Assembly (NCBI GenBank): GCA_020284085.1
Contig: JACEVL010001161.1
Span: 3,271,344-3,335,343 of the forward strand
Origin: Aporrectodea caliginosa
Lineage: Eukaryota; Annelida; Clitellata; Crassiclitellata; Lumbricidae
Direction: 5' to 3'
DNA: 64,000 bases
Program-made: the position numbers and the translations under genes
The notes under the pieces: model-generated
What the model was told of the DNA's origin: nothing
Database searches by the model: none
The model's input: the letters and a program-made list of their open reading frames with translations, nothing else
In this document: in pieces, positions 1 to 11,437 of the stretch
Layout of the letters: each line of letters begins with the position of its first letter
Numbering within the stretch: position 1 is the stretch's first letter

Positions 1-708
1 ATATTTAGAAGAAATGAAACCTGAAACCACAAGTGGTACTTCACTTGTAGGCACCACCATGTCAAACATCAGAAAGCTTTGTGTTCCATTTTAAAGTCAG
101 CTATGAACAGCAATTGCAAAAATCTTCTGCCCATGGGGTTATGCAGGTGCCACGCTTCTACATGTCACCTTGAGCTAATCATGCTTTCTCTGTATGACAT
201 CACCTTCTTGGAAAGTCTACCATTGTGTATGTATGTAAACATTTATGTAGTACCTTTTAAGAACCTCATAAAGATGCAATGCATATACCCTTTTTGTATC
301 ACTGGCATTAAAATATATTGCACTGAACAACATTTTCCATATGAGTGTCAATGCTGGCAAGACATATCTTACAATTTACATGTACAGTTTCACTTGGCTC
401 TGCTCAACAAACAGTTTAAGTTTAAGCCCACTTTACATCAAAGTTCGCTTTAAGATAATAATATAGGCAGCGTCTCTGCACATGACTTTTGGTGGACAGC
501 GTCATCACATGTGCAAACAATGTAGAACACATCCTGAACAATTCTAAACCTTGGCAGTCTAAAGCCTTGCATACATAGTCTCTTTAATTCAAGACACATA
601 GAATTAGCATTCAACAGCAGCAAGGCTGACTGATATACCAAAGTGCAGTAATAATTAACACCAATGAATTAGAAAAAAACTCAGTTGACACCTTCACAAA
701 TGACTCAC
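1..708 (-). other. Presumed CWC15 intron 1 (no exon seen)
   Basis: This stretch follows the donor of the CWC15 first coding exon on the minus strand. I looked for the next CWC15 exon (a basic, Glu/Arg-rich segment) and did not find it, so this is read as intron. The longest open frames here have no recognisable domain. Confidence 0.4.
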
Positions 709-839
709 CTGTATTTGAGTTTGGTATGTCCTGGCAGATCTCGGCTGGAATACTGCTTTGACAAAGCCCCAAGATCATTCTCCGATCTTCCAGTTCCACC
801 TCTAGCTGGGTCAAATGTAGGTCTAGCTGCAGTTGTCAT
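709..839 (-). CDS. CWC15: CWC15 spliceosome-associated protein, first coding exon (partial gene)
   Basis: The minus strand encodes a 43-residue start [15 protein letters not shown]... that ends ...[14 protein letters not shown], with the last codon split across a donor reading CAG|GTGAGT (donor GT at 708-707). This matches the highly conserved N-terminus of the eukaryotic Cwf15/CWC15 family, whose human member has [15 protein letters not shown] and SSRDLPSHTKIKYR at the same places. CWC15 belongs to the Prp19/CDC5L-associated spliceosome and acts in nuclear pre-mRNA splicing. The ATG at 839-837 is fixed by family similarity. The exon is 131 nt and ends in phase 2. The remaining exons, coding the acidic middle and the conserved C-terminus, must lie left of the window. 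A head-to-head zDHHC gene starts about 2.15 kb away. Confidence 0.93.
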
Positions 840-2989
840 TTTCACTCAGCCAAGCTTCTATCTAATAAAGTACAAGTTTACAGTTTATCAAACAATATGC
901 CCATTGAATTCACACAGGACAACAACTTCTGAAGTGGCTATTCCTGAATTCTACACATTTATGCCTCTCAAAGATTCCTAAAGTTCTAGTCAGAAGTACA
1001 TACTTAACTCAACAATTCATTTCAGTCAAAAAGTCTAACACATTGTCATTCAGGAATAGACTGGCCGACGAGCGTTAGCAAGCGACACCCAGATTGGACT
1101 CATTCATCACAGCAGATACAGTCTAGATAGCTAATACAGTTGTGGAAAATTTATGTAACTTTGTTTTAACTAGGGAGCTGTGAGGCTTCAATATTCGATT
1201 CAAAAACGAATCAGATGGCAGTATTCGATTCAATCCAAAAATGACATGATGATTCAACAAATGATTAGCACTTGATATTATTTTATTTTAAAATTACTTG
1301 TGTTATTTTAATCCTGTTAATTAACTTAATTTTTAGTTTTGTTGGTTTTAAACTGCAGAAAAGTTATTAGGTCTACATTGATAACTGTTACATGTAGGTA
1401 AGTCTGTGCTATCAAGTACACACTACATAAATATCAAACTGGTACCCACTGATTCGATATTGATTATAATTTTTTTAACTTTTACCCCCAATTTGATTCA
1501 ACTGAAAATTTGTGATTCATAGGTCCCAGTTTTAACTTCAACAATAGATCTTGGCGATTCGGTTTAAAGGATTCGGTTTAAAGTCAATTTCAGGGATTGC
1601 GGTTTTAAGTATTCACACCCCATCAAATGGCCTTGATTTAGTTCACATTAAATTTAGCATTATTGATCTTGGTTGCATATGCAGTTATGCACTCTTGGTA
1701 TTATTGTGATGGTATTTTTAGGTCATTTATCCTTTTAGCCTCTCAAATTATCGATGCCATTATTTAGTTGCTTCGCTTTAACATCCCAAATTAAAAACAC
1801 TGACAGCAAACATTACCATCCACCTGCAACGCATTACTGCATAAACAGCTTTCCATTTTCATTTCATTTTAGACCCTGTCAATTGACCGAATTCCCGACA
1901 AAAATTTCTAACAAGCGTTCAAAAGACAAAACCAGTATGAACTAGTCAGTCAATATCATGAATATTATATTCGAATATATCCCTAAAAGTAAGATTTTCG
2001 CAAATACTGCTGTTTTCATCTAGAAAACAGACTTCGGAGATCCGATGGAAATTCAATTTCGAGGATAGGAGTTTCGGTCGGTAGAGCACCGCTGCCAACC
2101 AACAAGTCTAGATTTGTTCCCAAATGCAGACGAATAAATTCCTAATTAGAAACTTACGTTATTAATTTAAGCAGAAATATCCGTATCATAAGATAAGAAA
2201 GAATTTTGTTATCCAAAATAATCCAAATTCGTTAACGAAGAAGCTTCTACGATCTACTTCCGTTTCCCTTTCCAAACCAAAGACTAATAATTTCAAAGAG
2301 ACACTTCTCCGTATGCTGTCATTTATCGTTTTCTAATAAATAAAGGTGACACTGGGAGTCAGATATGGGCCAAATGGCAAATGTAGCCCAACAAATGTGG
2401 CTGTCATGGACGTGTATTTTAACTATACATGTATATCAGTAATATAAGTAATTCCAAAAGATTAGTGGCATTCAGAAAGGTAAGGTAGAAATTTTAAACT
2501 ACTTGCTGTAGGCCTATCTCTCTACGGATCTTTCACTCAAGACTGAAAACATTTACAGTCCTCTCCGCTTCAGTTCTAAACACCATCCACCTTGATAGCC
2601 GTCTGACTGTCTGCCTGCCTGATTGACCCCATTCGATCTTGACTTCAGTCGATATCTGCCCATCGATTTTTTACCAAGCGTCTGTGAATGAGCTGGTTCT
2701 CGAGATTCCTTAGTTCAGGCGCTATAGAAATCTTGAGATTACGATTACGATTTTGTGTTACCTTGGTTTGATAGAAATAAACTGATTATATACATTGTTC
2801 TGTATGAAGAAAACAAGACCTCAGTTGGCGTTCGCATAAGGAAACAACAAGAATGCCATGCCATTGCAGTAATAGCTATGCGCTAAATAATTAGATCGGC
2901 CGCACTGTTTCGTCGTCCGTGGGTTCAGCCATGTTTGCTTTCCCAGCTGAAGCAGCCGCCGAATAAAAGCAGTTATTATTCTTTTAAAA
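840..2989. other. Intergenic region between divergent CWC15 and zDHHC genes
   Basis: This region should hold both promoters and the 5' UTRs, but I see no clear TATA box or CpG island. It contains an AT-rich repeat (1168-1622), a tRNA-like stretch near 2066-2120 (GTCGGTAGAGCACCGC, weak) and a LINE/SINE-like tail near 2726-2756 (GGCGCTATAGAAATC followed by GATTAC repeats). Nothing else is recognised. Confidence 0.5.
1168..1622. repeat. Possible hAT-like element with imperfect terminal inverted repeats
   Basis: The left end reads TAGGGAGCTGTGAGGC. The right end, read in reverse, gives GGGGTGTGAATACTT, a resemblance to TAGGGGTGTG-type hAT termini. The interior is AT-rich with repeated ATTCGATT/GATTCA words near both ends. 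I could not find matching 8-bp flanks, so this is weak. Confidence 0.3.
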
Positions 2990-3108
2990 ATGGCTGTTTT
3001 TCGGGGAGATCCTTGTGGAATTTTCTGTATTCTTATTACTTATTTTGCTGTATCGTATGCCGATTATGTTGTAATAAGGCATCTGATTATTCCTACTATG
3101 TCGGAAAC
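2990..3108 (+). CDS. zDHHC exon 1
   Basis: Codes [10 protein letters not shown] and the first membrane segment. It ends GAA AC|GTAAGC in phase 2, which joins exactly to the C opening exon 2. A TAA lies in the leader upstream of the ATG. Confidence 0.85.
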
Positions 3109-6100
3109 GTAAGCATATAATTTTTTAATAAAACGCGATCCTTTAGTGGTGGATTTTCCTGTAGTGTGGAGGCTGTGCGATGGCCTACCTGAACTTATTT
3201 GATAGAAAACAGAGGTGACTCGAATCTGTATAGCAAAATCGCGAAAGATGATTTAGACAGAAAACAGGGCAAACTTATAGTATCGGGGGCTGAAGTATAT
3301 ACAGTTTATTTGGACATGCTGTGCGGTCGCCGGACAGTAGCAGGTTTTCTAATGACGACACACTAACTCTAACCTTGACCCTAACTGACTCATGACGCCT
3401 AACCTGACCCTAATCGACACCCACGACGCGAATAAACTTACGCATTATATCCTTCAGCCCCCGATACTATAAGTTTGCCGAAAAGACTAGTGATTTAGAG
3501 GAAAAAAACTACTCAGTGACTGAAATAACCTGGGCATGACTGGTTATTTTTAAGCCATGCTGTGATAAATTTTAATCCAATGCGTAAGTAACCGTGTAAA
3601 ACCAGGTTCTTAATAGTTCTTGGTAAACATTTAGAATTTGGGTGTTATGGTTTTCTCACGTCTGTAGGGTCAGGTTAGGCGTCATCAGAGTCGGTTAGGG
3701 TAAGGTTACACATCGTGAGGGTCGGTTAAGTTCAGGGTTAGGGTTAGTGTCATCGTTAGAAAACATCATACTTCCGCGCAGCATGCCAAAAGATGCTGTC
3801 TAACGCCAGTAAGGTTACGCACCCCGATACTAAATGTTCGCGTAGTTCTTTTCGATCACTTTCTTTTCGCCGTGCCGATATAAAATTGAATCCAACATGG
3901 AAGGTAGTTTCATTGTAGTGGCTCTTGTAGCTATTTGCAGAAGACAGAGTAAATTGGGAAGTGAAGAGATGCAGATCAGATTGAAACACTACAATTGTTT
4001 GTTCTGAACATTTGACATGACAACATTAAATCATGTTGCATCTGAGTTTTGTTGCGAGCGTACTACTTACCACTGATGAAGAGAAAAATAATTTTGGTTG
4101 GGACCAAAACAGTTTATCTCAGCCATTCAAAGGAACAGCATTGAGATACAAAATAAAACTGTCAAACATTTACAGTGGGTTTAAATTAGACTTTACGTTT
4201 TACTACATGTTATTTGCTGTGAAGAGACAGATGAAGAGAGTTTTGTGAACAACTGGTTTGTATTTGCTTTTTGGTTTACTTCTGTGAAGCCTCGTTGGTG
4301 CTGTAAACGTCGTCATCTTCAATGTGGTTATATTCCTTATGATCATGTCACACTTAAGAGCAGTTCTTTCTGACCCGGGAACAGTTCCTCTGCCCAAGAC
4401 TAATCTAGACTTCTCGGATATGCACTCGGGAAGGAAGATGTCTAAGGTATGCTTCTTATTCATATAAGTTTTATTTGTAATTGACACACTTATAATAATA
4501 AACATTTCCATTTCGTAAGTAGTTAAGAATCTCTAGATTTCAGTACAGATTTCTTAGTGATGACAAATTTGAATGCTTATCTTTTGTGTTAATAGAGGGC
4601 ATCTTAGTGCACCATTTGCACTTTTCTTAGACAGTAGAGGATGTAAGTTCTCTAAAAGAGGCTTTATGAATAGAGGCACTGGTTGAATGATGGACATTCC
4701 AAGACAATTCTTTATGTACAGGAACAACAAGCAGCCATACTGTGTCTGTGCAAGAAATAGGCCTACCAGTTGACCCATTTTATGTCACTATCGCACTGCA
4801 ATGTGTGATGTCATTCAGGTTTATCCATACGACTTGTCTTTTTCAACCCAAGTGGTTACTCACCTAGCCTGGTTGTAGTGCCTCTGATCTATCGAATTTC
4901 AACTGGCTTCTCCAACAGCTTATGAATTTTTGATTGAAATTTCACTGGGAGTGACTATCAATTGATGCCCCTTGGCTTTATGGTTATCGTGCTGTAGAAG
5001 TCATTAGATCAGATTAGATCATTATTACCCGGATGATTAGGTTAGATTGGAACTTTAATGTCACAATGCTGCATTGTAGGAAAATGGATGGACAGTTTGC
5101 ATGAAGTGTGAGACTTACCGACCTCCAAGAGCACACCACTGTCGCATATGTCGTCGCTGTATCAAACGAATGGATCATCACTGTCCATGGTGGGCTCCTT
5201 TCTCTTGCAGCTTTGTAGCACCCTTCCGTGCATGTTGGACTGAGAAACTTAGCTTTTAACATTGGATTAAAGAAAAGAACGTAAACAAGTGCCATGCAAT
5301 TAAAAAAACTCTGACATCTGGTGTATGCATGCATTGTAGTAAAACGGATGGACTGGTTGCATGAATTGTGAGACTTGAATACTTGATGACTGATCTACCA
5401 GTATCATTTGACATGTTGAACATGTCCTTTTACTGAATGATTCTTGTATAATACTCTTTGAACTTAGCAGTTAGAGGAAAAGAAGCATCTTTGCAATGTT
5501 ATTTTACTGATTATTTCAAGAATAGGCTGTGCACAAAATTTATACTGTATTGATTATATTGTAATTGGCAAAAATTATTATCGTCTGTGAGTTTTCCATT
5601 GCATTATTTTGTAATTCATTCATTGTGGACTTTGAAGCTTACATTTGATCGGAGGTTTTATGCGTTATTTTATTTTCTTATTTATATAGCACAAACTGTT
5701 GTCTAATGACAAGGAATCAGTATATGCTGGTTTCTGAATGTTACTGACTGAGGGAAACTTAATTTTGCACTTGGGCTGTAAATTTATTCGTCTAAAGTTT
5801 TCTGAGTACTCGGTTTTTTCTTTTAGGATTAACAATTGTGTTGGAGAATCGAATCAAAAATATTTTATTCAATTCTTGTTTTATGTTGGTAAGTACATTT
5901 ACTTTTGAAGTTTAAAATGACTAAAATTGGGATTTTAATGCATTATTTATCGTATGTTACCTTAGACAGTGAAACTTGTTGTTTACTAGTTCAGCTGGCA
6001 AGTGGTTGTTACCCCAAGACCATGAATATTGATTTTTGGGTCTGGTTAATGCATCTGCATCTTGGCTTCTTATTATTACAAAACCATATTATGTGGCATT

Positions 6101-9100
6101 CTATACTGAGGCCAACATATATAATCAAAGCATTAGGTAGAGACAGATTGCAGTTTTATATGCAAGTTTGTGCCAAATGATTTTTTATATTTTCATGAAA
6201 ACAGTGCATAATTTTGGATCAGAAGTTCTTAAATTTTTGCCCTTAATTCTGTAAGGTGTCAGTTTATGGAAAATGTTAATTAGTCTGTTCCCAACAGGTG
6301 GTCCCAGTGGCATCACTAGGGAAGGTGCGGGCTGCACTGCGTGACATCTTCAGGGGGGTGACACCAAATGAGGCCTCTGTTAGCTGCAGGCACGTTCAAT
6401 GCCCTCCATAGTTAAAACATTATGTTAATATTTGCTAATTTGATTTTAAATGATGTAACTGCTGATCTGATGGTAAATGATTAAAATAAAATAAAATTGC
6501 ATTTGTAATTTTAATTATGCTAGTTGTTTATAATGTCACTGAGCTATTTCCATTATGTTCTGTTATATACAGGATTTACGAGTAACATTAGTACAAAACA
6601 TTACGAAGGATTCTGTATGGTCTGATAAGGGAGGAGGTCCATAGGGAGAAACCATGAGTTACTGCACTCAGCGCACTGGGTGACAACAACCCTAGTAACG
6701 CCACTGGGTGGTCCCATTTCTCTTTAGAGAAAGTAAAGTCTTACTAGAAGGTATCGGTCTCAGGCTTATACAGCACATCTGGGATCTCTTCCACCAATTC
6801 CACAGCGTGAATGTGAGCCGTTGTCTGTGAATGCAGTCTTAGTTACAAAGATTTGAGAGGATTTTACCAGTTGAATGTGTTTGCTTATAAATTTGCATGT
6901 AGCATTTCCAACTTTATGGAACATCATTCATTTATGAATGAATTGAATACAAAAACCTGGATATTTAGGTTGTGGGGCATGTACAACAGTGCTTTGAAAC
7001 ACTCTTAGAAGGAGATGTACTTAAATACAAATTCACTTATTTTTCTTCTAATTGCTAATTAGTATGCAACATTTGCCCTTGCATAGTATACTGTAAATAA
7101 TTCAAAGTTTATTTCTTGTTTTCTGGTACTCTGCTTCCCCTTCTTGCACAGTGCTTTTATTTCTGTACCATCCATCATCGTTTGCCTCTTGCTTTGTCTT
7201 TCTCTGGTCATTCATAACACTTGAACTGGTTTTGTTGCATGAGCTCTTTCGTTTGGATCTAGGTTTTGGAACTCTCTCCGTCTCTGTCTCTCTCTGTATC
7301 TCTCTCACTTTCTCTCTCTCGCTGTCTCTGTCTTAGTGGATCGATCTTCTGGATATTGACCTGATTTATGGCTTGGTTTTGGTGTGCCATCTGTGATGCC
7401 TTGTGCATTAGACACCGATGCAATATCAATGACTACCAGTAGTTATTAATAATAATCTTGCATATGAGTGAAATCCTGCTCTATTCTTGTGATTCAATGC
7501 TATGTTCGCCTACAACATTCGGTGTGCAGTTTGTCAACCCACCCATGTCGATGTTACTGAATTTCTTTTATTTTCTGTTGTGCTACAGGAGTTGCAAGTG
7601 TATATTCCATCTGTTTGGTCATAGCTTCATGGGTAATGGATTCTTCAGCAAAAAACAGCAGCTCAAGACATACCAGACTGTAAGTCAAGAGCATTTGCAA
7701 CTCTGAATCTTCTATAATCTTTTAAACAGCCATAGTTCAGTGCATTTGAAAGGCAACCAAAGGGTTCTGTGAGGGGGAAGTCAGGGCTTCCTTGAGAAAA
7801 TTGGATAAAGTGTTGTTTGAATGTGTTGTTACATTAGAAATCAGACTACTAACCGGAAGACAAGGCTTCCATTGGAAAATTTCATTTAAAGATTTCTGAT
7901 GTAATTTTTATGGATTAAAACTGCATATACCCCAATCACTGGTTTTAATTAAACCAACATTGGTCCACTTCGCATTCAGGTGCTTTGTATACCAGAATGT
8001 TCTGTTTAGGTCGGGTTCTGTAAAAAAAATTTAGATCAAAAGGATTGCGTAGTCAAAAAGATTGGGAAGCACTGATCTGAATACGTGCACACATGTACGA
8101 CTGTACGTGTACAGTTTTCAACTGAACAGCTGAACAGCTGCAGTGTAATGTATGGCATAGACTCCAGATGCACATAATACTTGTCAAAATCTGAGTAATT
8201 TCCACAATATCTATATGATAACATCCTTAGATGTGCAGTGGTCCATCTCACGATTAAAATGAAAATATAATAATATCATGGGGATGGATTGTGAAGTTTG
8301 CTGTGGCAAAGGATAAGGGTGGATCAAAGTGGGATTAGGGAAGACAAGAGAAGATGAATCGAGAGGGTCAGGTAAAGGAATATATTATTGCATATAACAG
8401 AAGGGACATTGAATTTGTATGGCTAACTGGCTGTCAATCATATGTAGCTGTTTCATTGTAGTTGCTTGCTTTTGTAGGGTGCATTCCATAATATTGGTCA
8501 TTGAATCCATTCTGTTTGGAATGTTTGTCATTGCCATCGGATGTGACCAGGTTAGCAACAACCTATCTCTACTACAACTTGAACTTTAAGTGATGAGTGG
8601 AAAGCATCATGTACCACAGAATAGCACAGTGTCTGTGTCTGGATTTGAATCCTGGTACATCAAATGAAATTGACGATTTCTTGTCCATCCTGGTTGTTGG
8701 ACTGCTCGCTCAAGTGGTGGTTGAATTTTAAGCGAAAAATCTTTCAATTGCAAGACCATAGCGCTGAACACTGCTGTTGACAGAATATTGCAGTAAATGA
8801 ACAGTGATTGCTAAAATGAAGTTTACTTAGACTCAAAACTAGTCATTCATTCATTCTGGAGATTTATATAGCGCCCCTTCAAGAAATCTACTCAGGAGCG
8901 CTCCCAGCCCAGCCACGGCAAAAGTAAAAAGACTTGAGTGATTTATAAAACCCAGTTTTACTGGTCAAAGGTAGCAAGCACAACTCCGATGGCAGGTCAT
9001 TCCAGATGGAGGAGCCTGCAACCGAGAAAGCTCGGCGCTGCCTAGCAGTCAAGCGAGCCCGCGGAACTAGGAGTTGCCCCGTCATCGCGGAGCGAAGCGC

Positions 9101-11437
9101 CCGACACGCTACAACGTCGGACACTGGGCGGCAGAGGTTGCTCAGGTAAGATGGAGCACAGCCAAGGATGCTGCATGAAACCAAAGAAGCAATACGGTAT
9201 GAGATCCGTTGGGCCACAGGCAGCCAGTGTAACACATCGCGCATGTAGGCAGAGACAGAGCTGAATTTGGGAATTCGCCCAATAAGCGAGCAGCTGAGCG
9301 CAGAACTCGATCTAGTCGCCCCAGAACCCCCAAGAGGGAGGCAACGAGGATCAAGCAACAGTGGTCAATTCAACTAGTAACGAAGGCATGCACAAGAACC
9401 ACTAGTGCGTCATGAGAAAGAAAGCGAGAAACCACTCGGAGCTGGCGAAGCTGATAATAACAGCTTCGAGAGATCAAGTTCACATGTTGAGAAAGACTAA
9501 GTTCTTGGTCAAGGGAGGCCCAGGTCATGAACCGTTAGGGAAAAAGTTATATCAGGAAAGGCCCAAGTAAGCTGGAGCAAATCAATGCCATCTAGTTGCC
9601 GACGTCTTGGAAGGATTTAGGAGAAGTCTATTTGAGGCCATCCAAGAGGAAAGAACATCTATCGTTAGGCACATCTGTTGTACAGTAGCGACTGAGTCTG
9701 TACTTCGATACTTCATTACTAACTGACCATAAATCTCTGTAGAGGCTGTTTTACCAGGTACTATGTTTTCTTTTGCTTAACAAAGATTTTTCAATTTTTT
9801 TTAAATTTTCTGCTTGCTATGGTGACTGTGTTTGTTGATGCAGTTGCAGGCAATTCTTAGCGATGAAACGGCTGTAGAACAAGCAAAGAAGCAAGGCTCA
9901 TTCAGAGCGAATCTATCCAAACGAGCACTGTTATCCGAAGTCTTTGGCAAAGGTGAGCTTTCATGATTTCTTTCAGTATTGACATACTAACCAGTGACTT
10001 ACGAAATTGACTCAGACCTTGAAATGGATTATAACTGCAGACTGTGGTTTCTCTTTGAGGTGGTCATGGCTTGTATTGTGAATCTGTTCCATAGGAAATG
10101 TGTATCTAAATAACAATAAATGGAAGGAAGACACATTATATAAAAATCTGGTCTTTGCCATTGTTTCAGAACTACTGTCTGAAGCATTGGATTTTGTCTG
10201 GACACAATCAGATTACTGTTTTAAGTTTTAGTAAGATTATTTGTAATTTAATCATCTTCTTCCGTTGCTTGCCACTCTCAGGAGCATTGTTGTTTATCAG
10301 TATGCTACCAGCCATCATAGGGTGGGCTTGTCTCCAGGCTATTTGTAGTCCGAAAAAATTCAGTTGGTGCAGGTCGGTCAGACTTCACATTCATGTCTGC
10401 TTGTGGCACAGACACTAGGTGGTCTCTTCCAACCTGTTGGATGCTGGAAATCATAGCATTTAGAGCTCTAGCATGGTCCTGATCACAGTCGCAACATTTG
10501 TATGATGTGTCTAACAGCGGGAGCCATGTTGCTGGATCGTCTCTGGAGAGTATGTCATACATCGATTGGTGACATAAGTCATGTAGGGAAGGTACAGTAT
10601 GCTCCACAAGCACTCACTGTTGAGAGAGGCATCAGGGTCATCCATAAAGTACGTCCACAATGAGGGGAGGGAGGGGTCAGGAACTGTGGAACAACAATAA
10701 AATGAATGATGATAACATTAAAAAGTGGATTCGAGTTTGGCATGCGAAAACAGCAGAAAGGGAAAGTTGGTTGATGGGTATGTGAGTCTGTGCTGCCACA
10801 CTGCAGGTGTAGCCAGTCGTCCTCTGATGTGGACATTGGAAAGCAGAGGGAGGGAGGGTAAGGCCAAATGGGGACAAGGAGTCCAAAGTAGGTAATTTTT
10901 TTCCAGATGTCATTTATGGCTGACCCCTTGAGCATAACCACCAGGTCCTTGGCTAGTGTCCATGTCTCTGCTTTTTGCAAGAGCACAGAATGTAGGCAGA
11001 TTTTGGTATTTGGTTGGATGCAGCTACACCAGATCCCTCATTGTAATTCACTGTACGGTAATTCATGCACTTATTCATGTAATTCTGTTGTACATGCATC
11101 ATACCTGTTTGAGCAACTACGTTTCAAAGGTAGTTCGAATAGCTTGCTAGTGAACAGGAATTGACTGCTGATATCCATAGCATAATCAAAATGATGTTTT
11201 GAAGTTTCATTATTTTTCTGTGTAGTGGTATTTTATGCTGCGGTATATACCATTGAGTAGTATATGATGTACGGTGTGGTATTTAGTATTCTGTAATTTA
11301 TACTGTGGTATTGGCTGTACACTGGTCTTTTATATAATTATGTTGATGTGTTTCTAGGTTCGATGTGGTGTTGGCTCTGTCCGTTTCAATCCCAGCGTCT
11401 GACTGACGATCCTCTTTCTGATGACTTTGTCATCTAA
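2990..11437 (+). CDS. zDHHC palmitoyltransferase (ZDHHC3/7-type), complete eight-exon gene
   Basis: Coding exons are 2990-3108, 4290-4446, 5080-5189, 5827-5888, 7589-7679, 8478-8550, 9844-9952 and 11358-11437. Joined they give 801 nt (266 residues plus TAA) and every junction keeps phase. The protein is an integral-membrane protein S-acyltransferase: the DHHC cysteine takes palmitate from acyl-CoA and passes it to substrate cysteines, usually at Golgi or plasma membrane. Visible features are hydrophobic segments at about 9-29 and 43-62, a DPG motif at 68-70, the zinc-binding cysteine-rich domain at about 99-147 with RPPRAHHC and catalytic DHHC at 124-127, then NNCVGE, then hydrophobic segments at about 142-164 and 182-201. 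A DETAVE stretch (211-216) sits where the family's TTxE motif lies. The C-terminus is short. The length is slightly below human ZDHHC3 and ZDHHC7. The N-terminal layout recalls ZDHHC3/7, but exact orthology is uncertain. The ATG has a strong context (AAAATGG). Introns carry several transposons. Confidence 0.93.
3269..3841. repeat. Foldback MITE pair in zDHHC intron 1
   Basis: A perfect 27-bp inverted repeat (core CTTATAGTATCGGGGGC) pairs 3269-3295 with 3452-3478. Inside lies a run of CTAACC/CCCTAA-like words. A related but diverged inverted block follows at about 3650-3841, ending CCCCGATACTAAATG. The layout suggests either one composite element or two related MITEs in opposite orientation. 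Confidence 0.75.
4290..4446 (+). CDS. zDHHC exon 2
   Basis: The acceptor is ...CTTCTGTGAAG|C. The upstream in-frame TGA overlaps this acceptor, which fixes the exon start. It codes the second membrane segment and the [11 protein letters not shown] region, and ends AAG|GTATGC in phase 0. Confidence 0.85.
5080..5189 (+). CDS. zDHHC exon 3, catalytic cysteine-rich domain
   Basis: Acceptor GCATTGTAG|GAA, donor CCATG|GTGGGC (phase 2). The exon carries the Cxx[15 protein letters not shown] and DHHCPW residues, so most zinc ligands and the catalytic cysteine are in this one exon. Confidence 0.93.
5327..5380 (+). pseudogene. Decayed duplicate of the 5' end of zDHHC exon 3
   Basis: The acceptor and first ~45 nt of exon 3 recur 260 bp downstream: GCATTGTAG, then GGATGGACTGGTTGCATGAA in place of GGATGGACAGTTTGCATGAA, then TTGTGAGACTTGA. 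The copy starts TAG|TAAAAC, hits an in-frame stop, and loses similarity before the DHHC motif. It is a relict of a local duplication. Confidence 0.8.
5827..5888 (+). CDS. zDHHC exon 4
   Basis: Starts after TTTTAG with G ATT AAC AAT TGT, which completes the Trp codon of DHHCPW and continues INNCVGE. Donor GTTG|GTAAGT in phase 1. It encodes the end of the cysteine-rich domain and the start of the third membrane segment. Confidence 0.9.
6305..6706. mobile_element. hAT-type MITE in zDHHC intron 4
   Basis: Termini are CAGTGGCATCACTAGGG and, on the other strand at the far end, CAGTGGCGTTACTAGGG. The element is flanked by a perfect 8-bp duplication GGTGGTCC (6297-6304 and 6707-6714). The 402-bp length with no coding capacity marks a non-autonomous hAT element. 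Confidence 0.93.
7270..7336. repeat. CT-rich microsatellite
   Basis: Imperfect CTCTCT/CTGTCT tract inside zDHHC intron 4. The open frames here are compositional artefacts. Confidence 0.8.
7337..7466. repeat. Dispersed repeat shared with 50982-51100
   Basis: The words TTCTGGATATTGACCTGA and TGTGCATTAGACA occur in the same order and spacing as near 50990-51060, with flanking AT-rich similarity. Class unknown. Confidence 0.55.
7589..7679 (+). CDS. zDHHC exon 5
   Basis: Acceptor GTGCTACAG|GA, donor AGACT|GTAAGTC (phase 2). Codes [16 protein letters not shown], the rest of membrane segment three, and a Ser/Asn-rich lumenal loop. Confidence 0.88.
8478..8550 (+). CDS. zDHHC exon 6
   Basis: Acceptor TTTTGTAG|GGTG, donor GACCAG|GTTAGC (phase 0, a weaker donor). 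Codes the fourth membrane segment [17 protein letters not shown]. Confidence 0.85.
8600..8666 (+). repeat. Weak tRNA-like SINE fragment
   Basis: A B-box-like GGATTTGAATCC follows a stretch with tRNA-like spacing. Too diverged to assign a family. Confidence 0.3.
8848..9660 (-). mobile_element. CR1/L2-like LINE, 5'-truncated 3' end
   Basis: On the minus strand the C-terminal part of a LINE reverse transcriptase protein is readable with at least one frameshift: [16 protein letters not shown], then a [14 protein letters not shown] block, [33 protein letters not shown] and IWNDLPSEL. These are hallmarks of the CR1/L2 group just before the stop. The 3' tail reads AAGGGGCGCTATATAAATC and ends in AATGAATGAATGA repeats. 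The insertion lies in zDHHC intron 6. Confidence 0.87.
9844..9952 (+). CDS. zDHHC exon 7
   Basis: Codes [18 protein letters not shown] and [12 protein letters not shown], ending AAAG|GTGAGC in phase 1. A second in-frame acceptor (TTGCAG) lies 6 bp inside the exon and would drop two residues (LQ) if used. Confidence 0.88.
10634..10928. repeat. Diverged MITE of the GGGGCCGTCCAT family
   Basis: The left end has CATCCATAAAGTACGTCC and the right end GTCATTTATGGCTGACCCC, an inverted arrangement matching the termini of the elements at 20353 and 51632. The interior has G-rich runs next to both ends, as in the younger copies. No clear target duplication remains. Confidence 0.6.
11358..11437 (+). CDS. 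zDHHC exon 8, C-terminus and stop
   Basis: Acceptor TTTCTAG|GT. Codes [19 protein letters not shown] ending DDFVI and TAA. The Cys/Trp pair is a typical post-TM4 palmitoyltransferase feature, and the stop closes an 801-nt frame. Confidence 0.88.

Noticed and set aside
2066..2120. Possible tRNA-like sequence (GTCGGTAGAGCACCGC)
   Set aside because: No convincing B box or acceptor stem; kept only as a weak note.
3300..3760. CTAACC/CCCTAA words suggesting interstitial telomere repeats
   Set aside because: Irregular spacing and arranged as inverted repeats of a MITE, not a telomeric tandem.
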